In this document: positions 7,022 to 15,100 of the stretch, in pieces
Layout: each line of letters starts with the position of its first letter
Position numbering within the stretch: position 1 is the stretch's first letter
Assembly (NCBI GenBank): GCA_016935315.1
Contig: JAFGRD010000071.1
Location: forward strand, 1-36,371
DNA from: Pirellulales bacterium
GTDB taxonomy: Bacteria > Planctomycetota > Planctomycetia > Pirellulales > Thermoguttaceae
Direction of reading: 5' to 3'
DNA: 36,371 nucleotides
Translations under genes and position numbers: made by a program
Notes under the pieces: generated by a model
Told to the model about the DNA's origin: nothing
Database searches by the model: none
The model's input: only the letters and a program-made list of their open reading frames with translations

Positions 7022-8134
7022 TTAGGCCTTCTGCGGACGGGCGGTCAACCCGAGAATGACGCAGAAGACCACTCCCACGATGACGGCGACCTGGCCGTAA
7101 TGGCCGGGACCGCCGACCCGGAGCACATCGTCCACCATTCTGTCGGGAACACCGGCCAGGAACCAGTTGTGGGTGATCCCCGCACCGACCACCATTCCGC
7201 AGCAGAAGACGGCCGCGTCGCCGTCGCCCTCGCCGGAGAGAAAGAACTGGCGTCCCGGGCACCCTCCGGCCAGCGCGAAACACAATCCGGCCAGCAGCAT
7301 GCCGAGGAAGTTCCAAAGGTGATTCGAGTGGGAGATGGGCATGGCCGCCCAGCCCGGCTTCACGCTACCCGTGCACAGGTTGACCACAAAGGCCGCAATC
7401 ACCAGGGCGATCACCCCGCTAAGCAGGTGGAAATCGCGGATGAGCATCGCGTCTCGCAAGGAGCCCATCGTGCAGAAGCGGGTGCGTTGCGCGAGCACTC
7501 CGATTGCCACCCCCAGCACGAGGCTGAGCCATACGGGGGCGTGCATTGCCCCGGGGCCGCTCTCCGAGAAAAAGATTGCCTGCCCCTCCTGAAACGACGT
7601 TTTCAACAACAGCAGGCCCAGCAACAGCCCCATCACGGCAGGAAAGAGCCAGCCGGCGATCTTCGCCGTGGGATAGCTGCGGCCAAGCGAGTACCCTCTC
7701 TTCAAGAAGACGCAGCCGATCCCCACTCCGAGCGCCAGTCCGGCGATGCCGGTCAGCGAGTTCCAGTCGCCGGCGGCCAATCGCAGCATCGCCCGCCAGG
7801 GGCAACCCAAGAACGCCAGGGCGCCAATCACGGCGAAGACTCCGAGCAGGAAGCGGACCAGCGGCGCCGAGCCGGCGCGAGGGCGCCATTCCTTGGCCGC
7901 CAGGGCCGCCACCAGCGCTCCGAACACAACGCCCATGATTTCCGGCCGCAGGTACTGCACGACCGCTGCCCGGTGCAGCCCAATCGCGCCGGCCATGTCT
8001 CGGGGAAAACAGACCATGCAGAGGCCCATGTTGGGAGGATTCCCCCAGTACTGCAACAGAGCCGCCATCGTGCCGATGGCCGCGCCTGCGGCCATCATCC
8101 CTTTCCGCGAGCCAAGAAACCTTGTCAGGTTCAC
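7022..8134 (-). CDS. yedE: YedE family putative selenium transporter
   Basis: This is an integral membrane protein of about 370 residues, usual for the selenium-associated YedE family, with around nine to ten hydrophobic segments. Conserved Cys/Gly motifs of the YeeE/YedE fold are present: NPPNMGLCMVCF near the start, FLGCPWRAMLRLAAGDWN, RTRFCTMGSLRDAML and LAGGCPGRQFFLSGEGD. I chose the GTG at 8134 because AGGAGGGAG lies about 6 nt upstream. The ATG at 8149 lies across that site, and the longer reading to 8359 has no family support. It is the first gene of the five-gene run ending in selD. The substrate (selenite, selenide or a selenium/sulfur compound) is inferred from genomic association only. 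Confidence 0.88.
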   Translation of the reverse strand: MNLTRFLGSRKGMMAAGAAIGTMAALLQYWGNPPNMGLCMVCFPRDMAGAIGLHRAAVVQYLRPEIMGVVFGALVAALAAKEWRPRAGSAPLVRFLLGVFAVIGALAFLGCPWRAMLRLAAGDWNSLTGIAGLALGVGIGCVFLKRGYSLGRSYPTAKIAGWLFPAVMGLLLGLLLLKTSFQEGQAIFFSESGPGAMHAPVWLSLVLGVAIGVLAQRTRFCTMGSLRDAMLIRDFHLLSGVIALVIAAFVVNLCTGSVKPGWAAMPISHSNHLWNFLGMLLAGLCFALAGGCPGRQFFLSGEGDGDAAVFCCGMVVGAGITHNWFLAGVPDRMVDDVLRVGGPGHYGQVAVIVGVVFCVILGLTARPQKA

Positions 8135-8373
8135 AATCTCCCTCCTCATTGGGCTGTTGCCTTGCAGAAGGCCGCGGAAGAACGGGGTCGCCCCCGCCTG
8201 CACGGCGCGCGGGACCAGCCTTCGAACAACCGATTCGGCAGTATCGGCAGCCAGCGAGAGAACCGCAGGAGAGAAGCAGTCGGGGCGGGAGTGCGCGGTG
8301 GATCGATCATGGTGGCTCGGGTGGGCTTTACGACGAACAGACCGCTCGTCGCCGGGCATGCCCGGAACTCGCC

Positions 8374-8430
8374 CTATCCGTGTTCGTTGGGGTCAGTCTG
8401 GGACGGCCAGATCGTCAGACGCGAGTTCAT
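8374..8430 (-). CDS. Candidate 18-residue leader peptide upstream of yedE
   Basis: The ATG at 8430 is preceded by GAGGAG (8443-8438) with a 7-nt spacer and encodes MNSRLTIWPSQTDPNEHG, then TAG. It lies between the minus-strand promoter at 8602-8630 and the yedE start. Ten bases after its stop is the perfect palindrome 8352-8365. It could be a translated leader affecting yedE expression. There is no run of one amino acid and no T-tract, so a classical attenuator is not shown. Confidence 0.3.
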   Translation of the reverse strand: MNSRLTIWPSQTDPNEHG

Positions 8431-8467
8431 GGCGCGGCTCCTCTTGCCTTGGCCCGCCGGGCGGGCT

Positions 8468-8570
8468 CGATGGATGTTCGCATGGAAAACGATCAAGGTC
8501 GACCAACGGGAGGCCGGAAAAATCGGGCTCCTGTTGGTCGCCCTCGCGCGTGGACCGTGCAAACGGCAAT
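8468..8570 (-). repeat. Dispersed ~100-bp hairpin repeat, copy B
   Basis: The reverse complement of this segment aligns with copies A and C. GACCAACGGGA (8501-8511) pairs with TCCTGTTGGTC (8529-8539, one G-U pair), flanked by the GCGAACATC end (8473-8481 on the minus strand) and the TTTGCAC end. It lies in the leader of the selenium cluster, more diverged from A and C than they are from each other. Confidence 0.75.
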
Positions 8571-8601
8571 AGGGAAAACAGCGATGGCACACACGCGGCG
8601 A

Positions 8602-8630
8602 AGTATGCAACGTCTCGGCCCTGCTGTCAA
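8602..8630 (-). promoter_or_regulatory. Sigma70-type promoter for the selenium cluster
   Basis: On the minus strand a perfect TTGACA (8630-8625) is followed after 17 bp by CATACT (8607-8602). Transcription would start near 8595, leaving a leader of about 460 nt before yedE that includes repeat copy B and a short ORF. No other convincing promoter is seen closer to yedE. Confidence 0.55.
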
Positions 8631-8692
8631 GGGACTTGGGGCAATCCGGTCCCGAACCGGCGGCACTTCTGCAATCCTCTTGCAGAAATGCT

Positions 8693-8721
8693 TTGCAGAC
8701 CCCCTGCGCAGCGAGTATCAT
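8693..8721 (+). promoter_or_regulatory. Sigma70-type promoter for the PEP-CTERM gene
   Basis: TTGCAG (8693-8698), a 17-bp spacer and TATCAT (8716-8721) lie about 90 bp upstream of the ATG at 8809. It is divergent from the selenium-cluster promoter, with about 60 bp between the two -35 boxes. Confidence 0.6.
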
Positions 8722-8808
8722 GACCGAAACGGGTTTGCCGAAACTCGCAGGTTTCGCGGATCCGATTCCCCGCTGCTGTGCTCTCCAGTCACCCGGAGGT
8801 TCCGATCC

Positions 8809-11784
8809 ATGAAGCATCGATCTCCCCCCCTCTGGATGGCCGCCGCCATCACCCTTGCCACCCTCGGGCTTGTCCCGACCGTTGCCTACGCCGTCGTTTG
8901 GGACGACGGCGATCCGACCGACAGCTACTGGAGCACACCGGGCAACTGGAACCCGGACGGCGTGCCTGATGGTCAGACGGCCGTTGCCGTCAGCGCGGGC
9001 ACGGCCTATGTCGTCGGCCCGGGCCAACAGGCGTTGACACTGAACGTCACATCGCCCGGCGCGGTCGACATCGCCAGCAGCGGGAACCTCTCGGTCGACA
9101 GCACCGTTGAGGTGGGGCTCGGCGCGACGCTGACCGTGGACGGTTCGCTCAGCGCCAACGAGCTGTACTCGGCCGGCACGACGACTTTCGGCGCCGGTTC
9201 GGGCGGAATCGTGGGCACGGTACGCGTCACCGACGGCACTACGACACTGGCCGGCTCGACGACCGTGGCCAGTGTGGACGTCCGTGGAGGCATTCTGACG
9301 ACGCCGCAGGACCTCGCGGTCGAGAGCTTCACCTTTGCCGGTGGGTTGTTTCAGCGGAGCGGTGTCGACGGCCAACGGGACGTCAGCGCAGCCACCCTGG
9401 TTCTTGGCGGGGGCAATCTGGCCATGCTCGACGGCGACGTGCTTACCGTTACGGCCCAGGCGACCATCCGCGGTGGGGCCGTGCTGTTGGTCGATACACC
9501 GATCGGCGGCGCCGGGCCGCACACCATCGAATCACTGGTGCTGCAAAACGGCAATCTCGCCCGAATCGGCGACACGCCCTCCCAGCGTGATATCACCGTC
9601 GGCACGTTGCTCTTTCGTAGCTTTGACGATGCCACCAATCTGACCCTCGACGTCGGCGAGACGTTGACGGCCGGGTCGATCCTGGGCGGTGATTCCGAGT
9701 ATCAGGGCGGCGTTCTCATGGTTAACGGCGGTGCCGTGGAAACCGCCGCCGACCTGACCCTGCAACACCAGAGCGTTGTGGACCAGAACGCCGGCACGGT
9801 CGACATCGCCGGCAACCTGTTTGTCCACACCGGGGAGCCGAAGTACTTCCTCAACGGCGGCGTCCTGGCGGTCTCCGGACAGATTGCCCTGGCCACCGAG
9901 CGCGCCGTAGGGGCGCCGCGGACCGGGCTGTATTGGGACGGCGGCACGTTGACTCCGGGAGCCAACGACAGCATCGGACTGTTGAATGTCGACGTGACCG
10001 AAATCCTCCACGACCCCGACGCAACCGTCCACGACTTTGCCCTGATGGACACCAACGGCGACGATGCCTCGACGCTGCTGCTCCAGCTTGGGCCGGACGC
10101 GGCCGGCGATGGTTTTGATCCGGGCATCGACCACGACCAACTCAGCGTGACGCACAGCCTGCTTCTGGACGGCCATGGCACCCTGGCCTTGGAACTGGTC
10201 AACGGCTACGTGCCCGTGCAAAACGATACGCTGACGATCGTGACGGCCGACCACATCCGCGGCACGTTCTCCAATACGTCCGAGATCAGCGTCGGCGAGC
10301 ACCGTTTCGAGGTGACCTACGTCGAGGGCATTGCCGGCAATCCCGAAGACAACGGTTCCATCGTGCTGACGGCAATCCTCCTGGGGCTGACCTGGGATGG
10401 GGCCGATTCCACTTGGAGTTTCCTCGACTCATCCGGCGGACACGACGACTCGCATTGGGACGGCGGGTTGCCCGAGGCCGTTCCGGATGAGACCGTCGCG
10501 GCAACCGTGCATTCCGGCCGTTGCACCGTGGACAACTCCGGAACCGCCCTGTCGCTGGATGTCGGCCAGACCGGTGTAGTCCAGATCGCGGATAGCGGCG
10601 GTCTGACCGTCACGAACGACGTCAACGTGGCTCCCGATGCCAGGCTTGTTGTCGACGGCACGCTGACCGCCGCCGAACTGAGCACCGCCGGTCGCTTGGC
10701 CGGCGGCGGTACCATTGAGGCCTTCGTTTCCGCCGCCGGCCAGGTTTCGCCGGACGGGACACTGGATGTCGATGGCGTACTTCAGCTCAACGAGAGCGCC
10801 GAATACGTGTGTGAACTCGGCGGCCCCCTGCTCGGGCCGGCCGACGACCTGATCGCCGTCAACGGCGACGTCTGGCTTCGGGGCACGCTGACGCTGGCAG
10901 CCGTCAGCCCCCTGGGGCTGTTCGGGGCACCGGGCCACGAGGTACCTTGGGGCGATACGACGCGAACGATCCTCCGCACGACCGGTGAAGGCTCCGTCAA
11001 CGGCGTGTTCGATCATGAACCCGGCGTGGGAACGCACCTTGGCTACGGTGCGTTCTTGACCGATCGAGGCGCCAACGGCCAAGGCGTCGGTTACCCGCTG
11101 GACGCCGTGACGGTCGATTTGTTGCAGGCCGCGCCCGGCGACACCGACGGCAATCGATTCGTCAACGGCACCGACATTCAGGATATCTTGGCTGCCAACA
11201 AATTCGGCCGGAACGTCGACGCCGATTGGACCGAAGGCGACTTTGACGCCGACCGGCGGGTCAACGGTATCGACATCCAGGCGATTCTGGCAGCCAATCT
11301 GTTCGGACGGCCGACGCCCTATGCCGCGACGGCTCCAGGCGAGCGCGACGACGGCATGGTGAAATTGGTCGTCGTCCCGGGCGAGGGCGTTTATATCGAC
11401 ACCGGCGAGACGACGATCAACAGCTACGTCATCACGTCGGCGGCAGGTCTGTTTACCGGAGATCCGGCAGAGAACCTGGGCCTGTTTCAGGAAGACACCG
11501 ACTCTCGTCTCAGCGGCAGTTTCGCCTACCTGCTTTCCGGCAGACACTTCCTGGGAAGCGTTCTCGGGCTCAACCGGCAATCCCTTGCCGGCAGCGGCGA
11601 CGGCCTGCTGGGCGACCTGGCGATGACCTACACGATTCAGAACGCGCCCGGAACCTACCAGGCCCGTCTGATCGTCGTTCCCGAGCCGCACGTGGTTATG
11701 ATGCTGCTCGTCGGTGCGATCGGTCTGCTGCCTTCGGTTCGGCGGCAGCGGCGTCGCCGCCTGCGGTTGCGCGAGCCCGCTTGA
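8809..11784 (+). CDS. Secreted PEP-CTERM protein with dockerin-type repeats
   Basis: This encodes 991 residues. GGAGG at 8795-8799 supports the ATG at 8809. A signal peptide runs to about residue 28 (TVAYA). The next ~500 residues are Gly/Thr/Val-rich beta-solenoid-like sequence opening with WDDGDPTDSYWSTPGNWNPD. A second, shorter copy of this opening module starts near residue 527 (WDGADSTWSFLDSSGGHDDS). Dockerin type I-like calcium repeats follow at about 778-835 (GDTDGNRFVNGTDIQDIL and GDFDADRRVNGIDIQAIL). Then comes a module (about 847-950) also present at the N-terminus of the 3692-residue protein. The end is a PEP-CTERM signal: VPEP at 957-960, a hydrophobic segment, and an Arg-rich tail. 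Such signals direct exosortase-dependent surface sorting. The ligand of the beta region is unknown. Confidence 0.9.
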   Translation: MKHRSPPLWMAAAITLATLGLVPTVAYAVVWDDGDPTDSYWSTPGNWNPDGVPDGQTAVAVSAGTAYVVGPGQQALTLNVTSPGAVDIASSGNLSVDSTVEVGLGATLTVDGSLSANELYSAGTTTFGAGSGGIVGTVRVTDGTTTLAGSTTVASVDVRGGILTTPQDLAVESFTFAGGLFQRSGVDGQRDVSAATLVLGGGNLAMLDGDVLTVTAQATIRGGAVLLVDTPIGGAGPHTIESLVLQNGNLARIGDTPSQRDITVGTLLFRSFDDATNLTLDVGETLTAGSILGGDSEYQGGVLMVNGGAVETAADLTLQHQSVVDQNAGTVDIAGNLFVHTGEPKYFLNGGVLAVSGQIALATERAVGAPRTGLYWDGGTLTPGANDSIGLLNVDVTEILHDPDATVHDFALMDTNGDDASTLLLQLGPDAAGDGFDPGIDHDQLSVTHSLLLDGHGTLALELVNGYVPVQNDTLTIVTADHIRGTFSNTSEISVGEHRFEVTYVEGIAGNPEDNGSIVLTAILLGLTWDGADSTWSFLDSSGGHDDSHWDGGLPEAVPDETVAATVHSGRCTVDNSGTALSLDVGQTGVVQIADSGGLTVTNDVNVAPDARLVVDGTLTAAELSTAGRLAGGGTIEAFVSAAGQVSPDGTLDVDGVLQLNESAEYVCELGGPLLGPADDLIAVNGDVWLRGTLTLAAVSPLGLFGAPGHEVPWGDTTRTILRTTGEGSVNGVFDHEPGVGTHLGYGAFLTDRGANGQGVGYPLDAVTVDLLQAAPGDTDGNRFVNGTDIQDILAANKFGRNVDADWTEGDFDADRRVNGIDIQAILAANLFGRPTPYAATAPGERDDGMVKLVVVPGEGVYIDTGETTINSYVITSAAGLFTGDPAENLGLFQEDTDSRLSGSFAYLLSGRHFLGSVLGLNRQSLAGSGDGLLGDLAMTYTIQNAPGTYQARLIVVPEPHVVMMLLVGAIGLLPSVRRQRRRRLRLREPA

Positions 11785-12123
11785 GTTGTTCTTCTACCGG
11801 TCCTTGGCGAGGCCCCGGCTTGCCGGCGAGCAGGGGCGGTCGCGCGCGATCTGCGCTGGCCACAGCACCCAGCCGTGGAACACCAAGACAACCCGTTGGC
11901 GAGCCCTCGTCTCAGGTCACCGGGGCACTGCCTGCCCTCCTGGACCCGACGGGAGCGTGAAGGGCGGTCTTTGGCCACCCGATGAGCCAGCCGAACCGCT
12001 CCAATCCCTTGATCTCCTGCGCCGAAAAACTTGCATAACCTGGACAATTCCGTCATAATGAACGGTCAGACTGGGGTACACATCCGGGCCAGTCGACGGG
12101 ACAAATTCTGGAGGGAAGCCGTT
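11785..12123. other. 339-bp intergenic region
   Basis: This gap between two plus-strand genes holds the promoter at 12031-12059 and a GGAGGG ribosome binding site at 12110-12115 for the next gene. I see no intrinsic terminator for the preceding gene and no other coding region. Confidence 0.6.
12031..12059 (+). promoter_or_regulatory. Sigma70-type promoter for the 2375-residue protein
   Basis: TTGCAT (12031-12036), a 17-bp spacer and CATAAT (12054-12059) are followed by a leader of about 58 nt to the ATG at 12124. Confidence 0.65.
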
Positions 12124-15100
12124 ATGCTCCGTACACTGAGAGACCGTATTGCCATCGCGTCGGGCAGGCTGCGCCGGGGCGCGCCCCGCCGGGGTGGAAA
12201 CGACTCCAACCGCTTCCACCGGATGTCATTCGAGACGTTGGAGGACCGGCGGGTCCTGGACTGTACGGCGGTCTTCAACGAGATCATGTACAATCCGGCC
12301 GGCGACACCGACGATACCCTGGAGTGGATCGAGCTCTACAACCAGATGGCCGTCGACATGGACCTCGAGGGATGGTCGATCGAAGGCGGCATCGACTTCA
12401 CCTTCCCGGACAGAACCTATATCCCCGGACATGGCTTCCTGGTCGTGGCCGCCTCGCCCGCGGCGCTGCAGGCGGAGACCGGCTATGCGGGCGCGCTGGG
12501 GCCGTTCACGGGCCGGCTTTCGAACTCCGGCGAGGAATTGCGGCTGGTCAACATCGACGGACGGCAGATGAACGTCCTCGATTACGGCGACGAGGGGGAC
12601 TGGCCGGTGGGGCCGGACGGTTCCGGCGTCACCTTGGCGAAGATCGATCCCGATACGGCGACGGCCCCGGCAGAGAATTGGGGCTTCAGCGCCGACATCA
12701 ACGGCACGCCCGGGGCACCCAACGTGCTGTCCTCCGACTCGGGCAGCGGCGGTGGCCTCGTCGAATCGACGCTCATTCCGGCGGGGGCCACGTGGAGCTA
12801 TCTCGACGACGGTTCCAACCAGGGCACCGCCTGGTACGCACCGGGCTTCAACGACGCGGGATGGGAATCGGGCCGCGCGCAACTCGGCTACGGCGACGGC
12901 GATGAGGTTACGGTGATTGACTCCGGCCCCAGCAGCGACAAGTACATTACCTCCTATTTTCGGCACTCGTTTCAGGTGTCCGGGGCCGACGGCGTCATTC
13001 AGTTGGATCTTGGGTTGCTCCGCGACGACGGGGCCGTGGTGCATCTCAACGGCCAGGAGGTGGGCCGCAGCAACATGCCGGAGGGCGAGATCGGTTATCT
13101 GACCACTGCGGGGCCCGACACCGGCTCCGAGACCACGTTCTATCCCTTGTCCGCGGATCCTGCCTTGCTGGTCGACGGCGAGAACGTTCTTGCCGTCGAG
13201 GTCCATCAGCGGAGTCATACGAGTACGGACGTCAGTTTCGACTTGTTCCTCAATGCCACTCGGCCGGAGACTCCTCCGCCGGTGTTGAGAATCAACGAGG
13301 TGGCTCCCGCCGACAGCGGCGATTTCTGGGTCGAAATTCTCAACACGGGCGGTGAGGATATGCAGCTTGGCGGATTCGTGCTCGCCGGAACCGGCCTGAC
13401 CGGGGGCGAACACGTCTTGGCGTCCAGAACGCTATCCCCCGGCGAGATGCTGCTGCTTTCGCAGGCGCAACTCGGCTTTCGCCCCGAGGCCGACGAACGG
13501 CTGTTCCTCTACGCACCCGGCAAGACACAACTGGTCGACGCCCGCGAGGTCACCAATCGCCTTCGGGGACGGTCGCCGGACCACGGCGGCCAATGGTTGT
13601 ATCCCAGCGCACCGACGCCCGGCTCGGAGAATACGTTCGATTTCCACGACGAGATCGTGATCAACGAGATCATGTATCACGCGTATCCCCAACTGGCCAC
13701 CGACAGCCAGCCGTTTGAGGAATCGAACGAGGAATGGATCGAGCTCTACAACCGGGGAGCGACGACAGTCGATCTGGGCGGGTGGAAGTTCGAGGATGCC
13801 GTCGAGTACGAATTCGAGCCGGGAACCTCGCTGGCGCCGGGCGAGTACCTCGTCGTGGCACGCGATGCCGGCGCCTTGCGCGCCAAGCATCCGACGATCG
13901 AGATCGTGGGCGAGTTCTCCGGGACTCTCAGTAACAACAACGACCGGATTCTGTTGATCGACGACGCCAAGAACCCGGCCGACGAGGTCCATTACTACGA
14001 GGGCGGCCGGTGGCCGCTGTATGCTGACGGAGGCGGCTCGACCCTGGAGTTGCGCGATCCCGATGCGGACAACTCGCAGGCCGAGGCCTGGGCCGCCAGC
14101 AACGAGCGCGACAAGTCGACCTGGACCACGTACACCTACGACAAGGTCTCCCGCGAGCCGATGGGGATCTCGGCCCTGTACAACGAGTTCATTTGCGGGT
14201 TGCTCGACTCCGGGGAGATTCTGATCGACGACGTCAGCGTGATCCGCAATCCGGGGGGCAGCGGCGTCGAGATGATGCAGAACGGCTCGTTCGAGGGCGA
14301 CGCGATCGGCACGTCGCCCAGCCACTGGCGGATCATCGGCAACCACTCCGGCATCGTCGACACCGATCCCCTCGATGACACAAACAAGGTCTTGCACCTG
14401 ACGGCCGACGGCCCGCAATGGTTCGTCCACGACCATGCCGAAACGACTTTCGTGGGCAATACGCCGATCAGCGACGGCACCGAGTACCGGATCTCGTTTC
14501 GCGCCAAGTGGGTGGCCGGCAACAGCCAGCTCAACACGCGACTCTACTTCACCCGGGCCGGATCGACGACCAACATCAGCGTCCCCCCCAAACTGGGAAC
14601 GCCCGGGGCCCAAAACTCGACCTACGTGGCGAACGTCGGGCCGACCTACAGCGACTTCGGCCACACGCCGGTGCTTCCCAGCGCGGGCCAGCCGGTGACG
14701 GTGTCGGTCCGCGCAGAAGACCCCGATGGCCTGGCCGCGGTGAATCCGATGATCTTGCGGTGGACCATCAACGGGACCTCGCCGGCCAGCGCGGTGATGA
14801 CGCACCAGGGCAACGGGCTCTACACGGGCACGATTCCCGGCCAATCTTCCGGAACGATCATCCAGTTCTTCGTGCAGGGCACGGACACCCGGGACGGCGT
14901 CTCGACGTACCCCGCCGGCGGCTTCGAATCCCGGGCTCTGTACCAGGTGGCCAACGAGGCCTCGCGGCCGATCGACACGGTGCGCATCGTGATGCTCGCT
15001 TCCGACTACAATCGTCTGTTTGCAGGCTCGACCAGCCGGATGAGCAACCAGTTCGTCGGTGCGACCCTGATCCACACCTGGGCGAACGGCCAGGAAGCCT

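Larger units (their letters stand above)
8135..8808. other. Divergent intergenic region between yedE and the PEP-CTERM gene
   Basis: These 674 bp contain, on the minus strand, a promoter (8602-8630), repeat copy B (8468-8570), an 18-codon ORF with a good ribosome binding site (8374-8430) and a 14-bp palindrome CCGGGCATGCCCGG (8352-8365). On the plus strand they contain a promoter (8693-8721) and the ribosome binding site of the 8809 gene. Confidence 0.7.

Noticed and set aside
6941-8572. Open frame of 543 codons on the plus strand over the yedE gene
   Set aside because: The minus strand encodes a clear multi-helix YedE transporter with conserved Cys motifs. The plus-strand product is Gln/Arg/His-rich and featureless.
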